Shown here in pieces: positions 43,147-51,954 of a stretch of DNA of 64,000 bases. How positions within the stretch are numbered: the stretch's first letter is position 1; every line of letters begins with the position of its first letter. Both the position numbers and the translations under genes were made by a program. The notes under the pieces were generated by a model. The model worked only from the letters and a program-made list of their open reading frames with translations, was not told where the DNA came from and did no database searches. Location: positions 1-64,000 of the forward strand of contig SVTV01000003.1 of the NCBI GenBank assembly GCA_015063605.1, written 5' to 3'. The stretch is from Oscillospiraceae bacterium. Lineage in GTDB: Bacteria > Bacillota > Clostridia > Oscillospirales > SIG627.

Positions 43147-44052
43147 TCAGCTTTTAAGCTTAAGCTCTCTTTCGGCATTTCCGCGGCTTACAAGATAATA
43201 AGCCTCTTCGCTTATATTTCCGTCAAGATAAGCCTTATCGAGCCAATGCGAAAGCTCCATATCGTTTCTCGGATCGCATATATCCGTACCGAAAAGAAGC
43301 TGCTCCTTGAATTCCTCTATGAAAGCATATCCGAATTCGGGGTCACGGGACAATGCATTGAATGCACTTCCCGCCGAAAGATCGCCGAACAATCCCTTAT
43401 TTTCTCTCATAAGACGAACAAGAGCGCCTTCGCCCTTTATCTTACCGGAAGGATAAGAATTTCTGTTCTGCGCATTGCAGTCGTCGCCTATTTCCGCCCA
43501 GAAGGGCTGTGAATGACCGAACAAGCGGAGCTTGGGATGCTTCTTTAGCATTCTCTCAATTCTCGGAAGACCGAGATCGTCAACTATTCCGTAGCATCCG
43601 CCCTTTACGGGACCTATATGGAAGGTCACGGGCATATCAAGTCTTGCCGCATGGTAAAACAGATTATCCATAAACGCATCGTCTGCATTATCGTTATAAA
43701 CGACCTCGCCTACGCCCAATGCACCCTTGGACTTATAATAGCTCATGTAATAACCGAGATCAGTATCGGGAGAATTCTTTCCCATTCTCGGGTCTATATT
43801 GCAAAACCACATAAATGTATCGGGGTACTGCTCCACTATCTTCATTCCCTCTTCATTGGACTGCATTACCCAGCCGCATTCGGGGAATATTTCGGGAAGA
43901 AGTACAGCTTTATCAACACCCAATTCCTCATACATCTTCAAAAGCTGCTTTGGAGTGGCATATCTTCCTCCGTCAAATCTGGGCACTTCAAACAGCTCAT
44001 AATTCATGGCATGAACATGTATATCTATTTTTTTTACAAGCTTCTTTCCCAT
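43147..44052 (-). CDS. amidohydrolase family metal-dependent hydrolase (A)
   Basis: 301 residues. TIM-barrel amidohydrolase-2 fold: KIDIHVHAMNYE (metal H-x-H), FHIGPVKGG, LRLFGHSQPFW and LLFGTDICDPRND (catalytic Asp). The family includes decarboxylases, lactonases and hydrolases. It begins 3 bp after the stop of a related gene (B). The two share the same order of motifs and the ...STDLSHFINYYKELGSEGV / DTDLGYYMSYYKSKGALGV segment, so they are divergent paralogues. Confidence 0.88.
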   Translation of the reverse strand: MGKKLVKKIDIHVHAMNYELFEVPRFDGGRYATPKQLLKMYEELGVDKAVLLPEIFPECGWVMQSNEEGMKIVEQYPDTFMWFCNIDPRMGKNSPDTDLGYYMSYYKSKGALGVGEVVYNDNADDAFMDNLFYHAARLDMPVTFHIGPVKGGCYGIVDDLGLPRIERMLKKHPKLRLFGHSQPFWAEIGDDCNAQNRNSYPSGKIKGEGALVRLMRENKGLFGDLSAGSAFNALSRDPEFGYAFIEEFKEQLLFGTDICDPRNDMELSHWLDKAYLDGNISEEAYYLVSRGNAERELKLKS

Positions 44053-44055
44053 GAT

Positions 44056-44907
44056 CTACCTCCCGGATGCGAAGACCTTTTCCGCATTCTTACAGCAAAT
44101 ATTACAATACTCTTCCTCTGTCAAAGATTCTGAAGCATAAAGACCGTCAAGGTATCTGCCCGTGAAAAACTCCTTTTCGCGGATAACCTTGCCCGTTCCG
44201 AAAAGAAGCTTATTCGAATACTTCTTTACAAGCTCGGGCTTTACAGCACAATTATTGTCATTGCTTGCTTCGGGAAGCTGCATAAAGATGTTGCCGTATT
44301 TATCGAAAAGAGCATATACGTTTTCTACAGCCTTACCGAGCTTTTCGCCGGAAACCGTATCCGCAAAGCATATGACGAAATTCACCTCGGGAAAAGCCTT
44401 AACGGCGTTTTCAAGACCCGAAAGGCTTATGTCATCGATAAGACCCTTTCCCGTATCGAAACCTATTTCAAGGAATACGGACAATCCGCATTTTTTTGCA
44501 TGATCGTAAAGATTCATCGACATATTTGAGTCAACGGAGATATTGGAATATATGCATCCCACACCCTCCGAACCAAGCTCCTTATAATAATTTATAAAGT
44601 GGGAAAGATCTGTGCTTGCTCTATTGAGCGCAAATCTCGGATCCACGGAAGAAAGGAATCTTACCGGAAAGCCTTTTTCCCTTGCAAGGAGGATGATATC
44701 TTCATTCGCCTGGCACAAATGACCTCCCTCGGTCCTCATTTCAGCTGTGAGAAGAGACACTCCTATATTATTTTCTTCACAAAGCACCTTGTAATCCTCA
44801 AACAGCATAGGAGAGCTTCCGTCGGGATACTTAAGGTCATCGGAAGCAAAAAAGCAGGCGTGAATATCGGTCTTTTTTATTTTTAGAATATCATTGTTCG
44901 CTTTCAT
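44056..44907 (-). CDS. amidohydrolase-like protein (B), degenerate metal site
   Basis: 283 residues with the same barrel as (A): KKTDIHACFFAS, VFLEIGFDTGKG, FVICFADTVSG, LLFGTGKVIREKE. Where (A) has H-x-H and GTDICD, this copy has H-A-C and GTGKVI, so metal ligands appear lost. It may be a non-catalytic partner or have changed chemistry. AAGGA precedes ATG, 50 bp after htpG. Confidence 0.78.
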   Translation of the reverse strand: MKANNDILKIKKTDIHACFFASDDLKYPDGSSPMLFEDYKVLCEENNIGVSLLTAEMRTEGGHLCQANEDIILLAREKGFPVRFLSSVDPRFALNRASTDLSHFINYYKELGSEGVGCIYSNISVDSNMSMNLYDHAKKCGLSVFLEIGFDTGKGLIDDISLSGLENAVKAFPEVNFVICFADTVSGEKLGKAVENVYALFDKYGNIFMQLPEASNDNNCAVKPELVKKYSNKLLFGTGKVIREKEFFTGRYLDGLYASESLTEEEYCNICCKNAEKVFASGR

Positions 44908-44957
44908 AACAATTTTTCCTTAACTATTGTATTCGTCCGTTTACGAAAACGAAAACA

Positions 44958-46886
44958 TTATTGAATGGATTCGAGAAGCTCCACGCTTTCGCCTACGAAG
45001 CCTTCAAGCTCCTCGGATGTAAGAGGTCTCTGAGCGATTACAGCCAGCATATATATCTGCTTTGCCATCTTCGCTGCCGTTTCTTCTCTGCCTCCCGCCT
45101 CACACATTGTAAGAAGCTTTCCGATGAGAGCGGATGAGGTATTGACAACGAGCTTTTCTCCCTGCTTGCCGCCGAAGGAGCTTTCGCCTCTGGAATACAT
45201 CTTCATCATATCGGCAAATCTTCTTTCGTTTTCGGAAAGAGTAACCATTGCGGGAGTCTTTTCGCTCTTCAACGCTTCGAATACTATCTCAACCCCCTCG
45301 CCCGCAGCCTTTGCAAACACTTCCTTCAGAGTCTTTTCAGCTCTTTCGGCAACATCCTTGTCGCCTTCGCTCTTCAAAGCGGAATCAAGCTCACTGTCTA
45401 TACGAACGAACTTAACACCTTCGTTCTTAGACTCCATAAAGCTTATGAACTGTGAATCTATAAGAGCATCGAGCAATACAACCTCTATATTCTGTTCCTT
45501 GAACAAGCGGATATAATTTACCTGTTGAAGCTTGCTTGATGCATAATATACCGTCTTTTCGGTAATGCCTGCATTCTTTTCGTTGCGTTCTAAATATTCG
45601 TCGAGAGTTACATATTCATCGGATACTGTCTTGTAAATAACTGCCTTCTTCGTCTTGTCGTAGAATTTTTCGTCTCTCATGCAGCCGTATTCCACGAATG
45701 GCTTGATATCATCCCAGCAACCTTCGTACTTTTCTCTTTCATTATTGAAAAGAGAATTCAATTTATCGGATATCTTCTTTGTGATATGAGCCGATACCTT
45801 TGATACGTATGCGCTGTTCTGCAGATAGCTCCTCGATACGTTGAGAGGAAGCTCGGGGCAATCGATAACGCCCTTGAGAAGAAGCATGTATTCGGGAATA
45901 ACTTCCTTTATGTTATCCGCTACGAATACCTGATTGTAATAAAGCTTTACCTGACCTTCAAGATTCTCGTATTCATGAGATATTTTCGGGAAATAAAGTA
46001 TACCCTTGAAATTGAGAGGGAAATCCGCATTGATGTGGATATGGAAAAGAGGGTCCTTGTAATCCTTGAATACCTTCTTGTAAAACTCCTTGTATTCCTC
46101 ATCCGTGCATTCCGATATGGGCTTCTGCCAAAGGGGGGAAACGTCGTTTACGGGCTTCTCTTCCTTATCGGTGCATGTGCATTCCTCACAGTCGCAGTCG
46201 TGACCGTGGTCGTGCTTTTCTTCGGCTCCGACCTCATGGAAATAGATGGGTACGGGCATAAATGCACAGTACTTATCGAGTATCTCCTTAAGCTTATATG
46301 CATTGAGGAATTCCTTTTCATCCTCTGTTACGTGCATGATTATATCGGTTCCGCGGCTCTCCTTGTCACCTTCGCCCATTTCAAACTCGCCTGCGTCACT
46401 ACAGGTCCAATATGCTGCGCTTTCCGACTTGACATAGGATCTCGTTTTGATCTCCACCGTGTCGGCTACCATGAATGCGGAATAGAATCCGAGGCCGAAA
46501 TGACCTATAATGCCGCTGCCGTTGTCGCTTGAGCTGTTCTCGCCCTCATACTTCGTTATGAAATCGAGTGCTCCCGAGAGAGCTATCTGGTTTATATATC
46601 TCTTTATCTCATCGATACTCATTCCGATTCCGTTATCGGAAACAGTTATCGTGGAAAGAGCCGCATCGAGAGTGACATCTATTCTGTAGTTTTCTTCATT
46701 TATTATATCCTCATCCTTGACCTCGCCCAAGGATACAAGTCTTTTCAGCTTTGTAACGGCGTCGGATGCATTGGATACTATCTCTCTTAAAAATATCTCC
46801 TTATCCGAATAAAGCCATCTTTTTATTATCGGGAAAATATGCTCTGTCTGAACGGAAATACCGCCCTTTTCAAAATTATTGCTCAT
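44958..46886 (-). CDS. htpG: molecular chaperone HtpG (Hsp90)
   Basis: 642 residues. N-terminal ATPase of the GHKL type: REIVSNASDAVTKLKRL, TVSDNGIGMSIDEIK, GHFGLGFYSAFMVAD; middle domain with LPLNVSRSYLQ; C-terminal dimer domain. The linker between N and middle domain contains an unusual His/Cys-rich segment at residues 225-238 (nt 46173-46214), HDHGHDCDCEECTC. HtpG remodels client proteins with ATP. Upstream there is a sigma-A promoter but no CIRCE, so heat control, if any, is not by HrcA. Confidence 0.97.
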   Translation of the reverse strand: MSNNFEKGGISVQTEHIFPIIKRWLYSDKEIFLREIVSNASDAVTKLKRLVSLGEVKDEDIINEENYRIDVTLDAALSTITVSDNGIGMSIDEIKRYINQIALSGALDFITKYEGENSSSDNGSGIIGHFGLGFYSAFMVADTVEIKTRSYVKSESAAYWTCSDAGEFEMGEGDKESRGTDIIMHVTEDEKEFLNAYKLKEILDKYCAFMPVPIYFHEVGAEEKHDHGHDCDCEECTCTDKEEKPVNDVSPLWQKPISECTDEEYKEFYKKVFKDYKDPLFHIHINADFPLNFKGILYFPKISHEYENLEGQVKLYYNQVFVADNIKEVIPEYMLLLKGVIDCPELPLNVSRSYLQNSAYVSKVSAHITKKISDKLNSLFNNEREKYEGCWDDIKPFVEYGCMRDEKFYDKTKKAVIYKTVSDEYVTLDEYLERNEKNAGITEKTVYYASSKLQQVNYIRLFKEQNIEVVLLDALIDSQFISFMESKNEGVKFVRIDSELDSALKSEGDKDVAERAEKTLKEVFAKAAGEGVEIVFEALKSEKTPAMVTLSENERRFADMMKMYSRGESSFGGKQGEKLVVNTSSALIGKLLTMCEAGGREETAAKMAKQIYMLAVIAQRPLTSEELEGFVGESVELLESIQ

Positions 46887-46937
46887 TTTTTGTTTTCTGA
46901 CCTTCCTTTTTTAAACTAAATAATAAGCCATGGTAAT

Positions 46938-46966
46938 ATTATACCCTTTTATTTACCGATTGTCAA
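46938..46966 (-). promoter_or_regulatory. sigma-A promoter of htpG
   Basis: On the minus strand TTGACA (46961-46966), exactly 17 bp, TATAAT (46938-46943): a consensus promoter, about 50 bp before the ATG. Confidence 0.85.
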
Positions 46967-47046
46967 CGGTAAAATCCACATCTAATCTTTTTTCGGTCAT
47001 CATCCTTATCCAAACACATATTCCGGTATGTCCTTTGTGTGCAATA

Positions 47047-47075
47047 TTGACACGGCAGGCAAATTCTGCTATAAT
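47047..47075 (+). promoter_or_regulatory. extended -10 promoter of the MBL hydrolase gene
   Basis: TTGACA (47047-47052), 17-bp spacer ending TGC, TATAAT (47070-47075), 46 bp before the ATG at 47122. It is back to back with the htpG promoter. Confidence 0.85.
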
Positions 47076-47121
47076 TTTCCCAAGACAGACGGCATTTGCC
47101 GTCAGAAAGGATATTCCAAAA

Positions 47122-48453
47122 ATGAACGATATCTCCCCTCTTGTTACCCAAGTAAAGCTTCCCTATTTTACCGTTGACTGCGGTATGTCATATGTTATCC
47201 GTCTTTCCGACGGAAGATTTGTAATTATCGACGGAGGCTACGGCGAATACGATGAACCGGAGCATCTTTACTCTGTTCTCGAAAAGCAAAATATTCTCGA
47301 TAAAATAACCGTCGCCGCATGGTTTATTACCCACCCTCATTGCGACCATTTCGGCAACTGCACGCTTTTTTTGAATAAATATTACGGCAAGGTCGCCGTT
47401 GAAAATCTCCTTTTCACTTTCCCCCGTGAAGGAAAGCTCAAGGGAGCAAGCGATATGACGGAATTTCTCAAAACGCTTCCCAAGCTTACCGAAACCGTGA
47501 TATCCTCACCAAAGAGAGGCGACGTGCTTACGTATTCGGACGCCGTCTTCGAGGTGCTTTTCACAGCCGACGATCTTGATGACAAGGAAGTACCCAACAT
47601 AAACAACACCTCCCTCGTTATGATGATGACGCTGGGAATTCATAAAACTTTATGGCTTGGAGACGCTCAGGACCAATCATCGGAATTTCTCTGCTCCGTT
47701 TATCCCGATGAAAGGCTTAAATGCGATATTCTTCAGGTAGGCCATCACGGATATTGGGGCGGCTCTCAGGAGCTTCACGAAAAGGCCGATCCAAAGGCAC
47801 TTTTGTGGCCCTGCCCCGATTTCTGGTATCATCCCGCACGCAAATGGGCATACAACAGATTCTTCATCGAATCGGAAAACATAAAAGCGGTATACCGCGG
47901 CGGTATAGGGGAATATACCATCGATATGACTCTTCCAATTGAAGATCAGCTTCCCGCACTTTTCGAAAACGGAGATATACACTTCGACCTTTCAAAAAAG
48001 AGCATAACCGATCTGGCATGGAGCTGTGTCACCGGAGGCCAGACGGGATTTGCGCCCCTTAAGGCTTCCTTCGGAGACGATGATTCCGTAACGCTTACGG
48101 CGGGAGAAAAGTATTCTCTCTGCCAAACGGTATTCAAGGATAAGACCGCCTTGACCGAAAGCTTCACATTCACCGTAAAGGGCAGAGCGGAAACGGACGG
48201 AGAGCTTTTCGGATTCATATTCGAGGAGCATACCCCCACGGCTCTCGACAAGGAGCGCATACACCCTCTTCCCGTATCAAAGGATAAGGATTTCGAATTT
48301 ACGCTGAAGCTTGATAAAAAGACGGAAAAAGCAAGCATTTACAGTAACGGCGAATGCACCCTTACCGTTCCCGTAACGGATACTCCATGCGATATGATTA
48401 TCGTCATGAAAAATATCACGGTCACCTTAAAGGACGTTGCTTATACAGTCTGA
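47122..48453 (+). CDS. MBL-fold metallo-hydrolase with C-terminal beta domain
   Basis: 443 residues from ATG 47122 (MNDISPLVTQVKLPY), with AGAAAGGA 10 nt upstream and downstream of the promoter; the longer reading to 46930 crosses the promoter. The metallo-beta-lactamase fold has THPHCDHFGN (HxHxDH), GDAQDQSSE and VGHHGYWGG (metal ligands). A C-terminal beta-sandwich of about 140 residues (SFTFTVKGRAETDGELF, CDMIIVMKNITVTLKDV) is of unknown role. Resembles ComEC-type MBL domains but without membrane part. Probably a cytoplasmic hydrolase; substrate unknown. Confidence 0.87.
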   Translation: MNDISPLVTQVKLPYFTVDCGMSYVIRLSDGRFVIIDGGYGEYDEPEHLYSVLEKQNILDKITVAAWFITHPHCDHFGNCTLFLNKYYGKVAVENLLFTFPREGKLKGASDMTEFLKTLPKLTETVISSPKRGDVLTYSDAVFEVLFTADDLDDKEVPNINNTSLVMMMTLGIHKTLWLGDAQDQSSEFLCSVYPDERLKCDILQVGHHGYWGGSQELHEKADPKALLWPCPDFWYHPARKWAYNRFFIESENIKAVYRGGIGEYTIDMTLPIEDQLPALFENGDIHFDLSKKSITDLAWSCVTGGQTGFAPLKASFGDDDSVTLTAGEKYSLCQTVFKDKTALTESFTFTVKGRAETDGELFGFIFEEHTPTALDKERIHPLPVSKDKDFEFTLKLDKKTEKASIYSNGECTLTVPVTDTPCDMIIVMKNITVTLKDVAYTV

Positions 48454-48542
48454 TCGGATGTATTGACGATACGGGCATCCCGGGGCTGTCTCACTAACGT
48501 GAGCCAAGCCCTAAATAGCGGGTTCCCGTCCCCTATTTTCGT

Positions 48543-48592
48543 CCGCTGTTTTAGCGGGGGCGTCGCTTAATGCGACGCCCCCTACAAAAAAA
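48543..48592. repeat. GC-rich palindromic element
   Basis: GGGGGCGTCGC (48556-48566) and GCGACGCCCCC (48572-48582) form an 11-bp perfect stem with a TTAAT loop, embedded in a GC-rich stretch (48480-48585) unlike the AT-rich sequence on its right. It resembles dispersed palindromic repeats of many clostridial genomes and may also end transcription of the MBL gene. Only one copy is in the window. Confidence 0.5.
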
Positions 48593-48612
48593 TCAAACAT
48601 TTATCAATAAAA

Positions 48613-48673
48613 AATTTAGTCAGGTACGATTTAGTTAATCATACTTGACTAAATTATTTTTATATGCTATAAT
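48613..48673 (+). promoter_or_regulatory. promoter with inverted-repeat operator for the DUF234 ATPase gene
   Basis: TTGACT (48645-48650), 17-bp spacer ending TGC, TATAAT (48668-48673). AATTTAGTCAGGTACGA (48613-48629) and TCATACTTGACTAAATT (48639-48655) are an inverted repeat of 17 bp with two mismatches that covers the -35, so a repressor could bind there. Confidence 0.7.
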
Positions 48674-48705
48674 AAAAACGAAAAACGGAAAGGGAGTGAA
48701 AAAAT

Positions 48706-50106
48706 ATGTTTATAGGCAGAGAGCGTGAGCTTTCCGCATTGGGAAAGCTTTATAACTCGGGGAAATTCGAATTTGCGGTAATTTACGGCAGGCGGCGTGT
48801 GGGTAAGACCGCACTCATAAATGAATTCATCGGTGATAAAAAAGCAGTATATTTTATGGGTGTTGAAAGCAACGCAAAGCAGAATCTTGAGAATTTTTCA
48901 AAAAGCATAATGGAGCTTTCAGGCACAACAAAAGGCGGTCTGTCTTTTCTTTCTTTCCAATCAGCACTTGAATACGTATTCGCTCTTTCGGAAAAGGAGC
49001 GGATAATTCTCGCCATAGACGAATACCCTTACGTAGCACGCTCGTCAAAAAGCCTTTCATCAACGCTTCAGCTTCTGATAGATAAGCACAAGGACACATC
49101 AAAGCTGATGCTTATTCTCTGCGGCTCTTCCATGTCATACATGGAGGATAATGTACTCGCTTACAAAGCGCCGTTATACGGAAGAAGAACGGCACAGATC
49201 AAGCTCTCCCCCTTTGACTTTGAAGAGACCTGCAGATATTTCAAGGATCTTTCCGACGAGGATAAAGCGCTTATCTACGGCATTGCGGGAGGTACTCCTC
49301 AATATCTTTTGCAAATGGACGACAAATTGAGCATCGAGGATAACATCAAAAACACATATCTGAACCCCGTCTCATTTCTTTATGAAGAGCCGGTAAATCT
49401 GTTAAAGCAGGAGGTTCGTGAGCCCGCAATATACACTGCCGTTATCACCGCTGTGGCAACAGGCTCCTCACGCATGTCGGAAATCTCGGGAAAGGTAGGC
49501 GAGGATACAAGTGTTTGTACCAATTACCTCAAGAACCTCATCGATCTCGGTATAATAAAAAAAGAAACGCCTTACGGCGAAAAAGCTTCCCGAAGATCCG
49601 TATATTCCATTGAAGATAATATGTTCCGCTTTTGGTATCGGTTCGTTCCGGAAAACACTTCCATTATCGCCCGAGGCGCCGCAGACCTTGCTTACAGAAG
49701 AATAGAGCCGCAGCTTTCGGAATACATGGGAAAGGTATTTGAGGATATCTGTACACAGTATCTGTGGAAGCTTCTGCTTTCGGAAAAAAGTCCTGTGCAA
49801 TTCACCTCTCTCGGCCGTTGGTGGGGAACCGATCCGAAAACAAAGAGTCAGACCGAGATAGATATCATGGGCGAGCAAGACAAAAACACCGCCCTTTTTG
49901 CTGAATGCAAGTGGACTAATGAAAAGGCAGACCTTGGCGTTCTTGATACTCTTATGAACCGCGGCGAGCTGTTTTCGTATAAAACGAAGCATTTCTTCCT
50001 GTTCTCAAGATCGGGATTCACAAAGGGATGTGCGGATAAAGCACGCGAATCGGGAAATGTTACACTTGTTGAATACACGGATATTATCCGTGCCATGAGG
50101 CTGTAA
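48706..50106 (+). CDS. ATP-binding protein, archaeal-type ATPase/DUF234 family
   Basis: 466 residues. STAND-like ATPase: Walker A YGRRRVGKTALI (about 27-38), Walker B IILAIDEYPYV, sensor LCGSSMSYMED, then a winged helix (SRMSEISGKVGEDTSVC) and C-terminal DUF234 nuclease-like region with EIDIMGEQ...FAECKWTNEKAD, which has the D-ExK core of restriction-type nucleases. The family is widespread and its role unknown, though it is often thought of as a defence or selfish element. AAAGGGAG is 12 nt before ATG. Not linked to neighbours in an operon. Confidence 0.88.
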   Translation: MFIGRERELSALGKLYNSGKFEFAVIYGRRRVGKTALINEFIGDKKAVYFMGVESNAKQNLENFSKSIMELSGTTKGGLSFLSFQSALEYVFALSEKERIILAIDEYPYVARSSKSLSSTLQLLIDKHKDTSKLMLILCGSSMSYMEDNVLAYKAPLYGRRTAQIKLSPFDFEETCRYFKDLSDEDKALIYGIAGGTPQYLLQMDDKLSIEDNIKNTYLNPVSFLYEEPVNLLKQEVREPAIYTAVITAVATGSSRMSEISGKVGEDTSVCTNYLKNLIDLGIIKKETPYGEKASRRSVYSIEDNMFRFWYRFVPENTSIIARGAADLAYRRIEPQLSEYMGKVFEDICTQYLWKLLLSEKSPVQFTSLGRWWGTDPKTKSQTEIDIMGEQDKNTALFAECKWTNEKADLGVLDTLMNRGELFSYKTKHFFLFSRSGFTKGCADKARESGNVTLVEYTDIIRAMRL

Positions 50107-50202
50107 TAAGTATCCGTTCCGATCATATGCCCTTTGCATCAGCACCGAAGTGTTCCAAGCAATGATGAAAGCTCACTTTAAAAAACAATTTCCGCTATAT
50201 AC

Positions 50203-50241
50203 AAAAGCCTGTCCCGAATCATCAAGACAGGCTTTTCTTTT
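50203..50241. terminator. terminator between ATPase and lipoprotein genes
   Basis: AAAAGCCTGTC (50203-50213) and GACAGGCTTTT (50226-50236), an 11-bp stem followed by CTTTT on the plus strand; the A-run on the left becomes the T-run on the minus strand. Confidence 0.85.
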
Positions 50242-50259
50242 ATTCTGTATTTTACTCTT

Positions 50260-51567
50260 TTACTCCGCATCCTTTTTGAAAATGCTGTATAAGAATGCTT
50301 TTTCGCCGAAATAGTCCGGGATTATTTTTGATATCTCCTCGTGAGCAGCGCTCCTCTCGTCCTTTTCTTCTTGCGTCATGGGTTCATACGTACTGTTTTC
50401 GGGATAGTAATAAGGGAACAAGGAAGGACCCGTTCTGTAATCCTTATTTAATCCCTCTTCGGAGCTTCTGCCGGTAATTACAAAAGCATCCTTCTCACTG
50501 TCATATTCGAATGATTCGAATACCCTCTTTGTTGTATCGCCTTCACTTTCGTTGTATTCCCGGATAAAGCAAAGCGCTCCGTCTTCCGCAAAGTACACGC
50601 GGTAATAATTAACAAGCGAATTATCCACTTCACAGTTATAGATAACGTTAAAATTGCCGTCTTCGTCTATATTTCCCCGTACAATAAAGCTTCTTTCTTT
50701 TTCGACAGACTCGGCTTCATCATCAATATACGGTTGAAACAGCACTTCCAGTATAATATCATTGCCGTATGTGTATATTGCATCGATATAAGTTCTGTTT
50801 ACCTCATGGGTAAACACAATTTCGCCGTCGTAATAGAGCTCGGCATAATAATCTCCGGGATAGTATATACGGTCGCTCTCATTGGTATACACAAACTTTC
50901 CTCTTTGCATCTCTGTCTCAAAAACCATATTCATATAATGAGTATGAGTCTGATTCTCGATATCGATCACGGCAAATCCGCCTCTTCTCGTTGTTATGTA
51001 TAACAACGTCGGAGATATCCAATTCTCGGTTCCGTAAAAATCCAGATATACATCCTCGTATACTTGTTTTTCACCTGTATTCACATCTGCTACTATTATG
51101 GTGCAGAACCCTGAAGCTTCATCATCCAATACATAAAATATCTTACCTTCGCTGTTAACGTAACCCTTGGAATGCTTTGTGCTGAGCACCAATCCTTCGG
51201 TTTCAAATATAAGCTTCTTTTCTCCGCTTACGGGGTCAAAGTCATATAATCCATCTTCGTCAAACACTTTTGCGCCATAACCGAAATATACGTCGCTCGG
51301 CTCATCAGCGCCGGCATTTTCCGGCGGCTGTTCCGTTGTCTCCGGCGGCTGTTCCGTTGTTTCGGGCAGTTGTTCCGTTGTTTCCTCTTCCGTCTGCGGA
51401 ACAGTCTTATTTGTATCGGTATCTTTTAATTCATCGGAATAATTCACGCCCCCGAAATCATCGGTCAAGGGGTCGTGGCATGACACAAGCGGGAGCGAAC
51501 ACATAAGTATACACATTAAGGCAAGCAAGGCGGATGTAAGCTTCTTCATACCGTTATTTCTTTTCAT
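50260..51567 (-). CDS. lipoprotein with Thr/Glu/Pro linker, unknown function
   Basis: 435 residues. Lipobox LPLVSC (C30) ends the signal peptide. A linker with three or four TTEQPPE units (about 60-85) leads to a domain of repeated short strands (YGAKVFDEDGLYDFDP, KLIFETEGLVLSTKH, FYVLDDEASGFCTIIV, LLYITTRRGGFAVID), consistent with a beta propeller of the DUF5050/DPP-like kind. Probably outside the membrane. AAGGAG precedes ATG. The linker resembles that of the CapA lipoprotein at 34358 in composition. No partner is obvious. Confidence 0.82.
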   Translation of the reverse strand: MKRNNGMKKLTSALLALMCILMCSLPLVSCHDPLTDDFGGVNYSDELKDTDTNKTVPQTEEETTEQLPETTEQPPETTEQPPENAGADEPSDVYFGYGAKVFDEDGLYDFDPVSGEKKLIFETEGLVLSTKHSKGYVNSEGKIFYVLDDEASGFCTIIVADVNTGEKQVYEDVYLDFYGTENWISPTLLYITTRRGGFAVIDIENQTHTHYMNMVFETEMQRGKFVYTNESDRIYYPGDYYAELYYDGEIVFTHEVNRTYIDAIYTYGNDIILEVLFQPYIDDEAESVEKERSFIVRGNIDEDGNFNVIYNCEVDNSLVNYYRVYFAEDGALCFIREYNESEGDTTKRVFESFEYDSEKDAFVITGRSSEEGLNKDYRTGPSLFPYYYPENSTYEPMTQEEKDERSAAHEEISKIIPDYFGEKAFLYSIFKKDAE

Positions 51568-51601
51568 CTTCGTAATTCGTCTCCTTTTCGTTGCTTTTTG
51601 A

Positions 51602-51661
51602 ACACAAAGCTTTTTTGTGTCCTTACGGCTTCATATTACCACATAAATTCGGAAAAGTCAA
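51602..51661 (-). promoter_or_regulatory. promoter and leader hairpin of the lipoprotein gene
   Basis: On the minus strand TTGACT (51656-51661), 17 bp, TAATAT (51633-51638). A small hairpin ACACAAA (51602-51608) / TTTGTGT (51614-51620) follows in the leader. Between this promoter and that of tig (51835) the sequence 51664-51830 holds nothing I can identify. Confidence 0.65.
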
Positions 51662-51834
51662 TAAGATACAAAAAAGTTTACAATTAATTTACAGTTCGGA
51701 AACAATATGACGATTTTATATTTAAATATCGCGGTATGCATCATTCTCCGCAAGAGAGCACTTGAAGGGGTTTTACTATTTTTCGGCTCTTTTTGACCGC
51801 AGACGGGATTTCATTAAAAAAAGTTAAAAAAGTA

Positions 51835-51863
51835 TTGACTTTTCCGCTTGATTGTATTATACT
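51835..51863 (+). promoter_or_regulatory. sigma-A promoter of tig
   Basis: TTGACT (51835-51840), 17-bp spacer, TATACT (51858-51863). Start of transcription would be near 51870, 85 nt before the ATG. Confidence 0.8.
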
Positions 51864-51954
51864 TAATTAGTATGGCATATTAGGCTTATTGTATATAATG
51901 AAAATGTGTGCGGACATTAATTCCGAGCGCATTTCTGAAAGGAAATAAAAGAAA

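Noticed and set aside
46930-47121. N-terminal extension of the MBL hydrolase
   Set aside because: It overlaps both the htpG promoter region and the gene's own consensus promoter, and a ribosome site fits the ATG at 47122.
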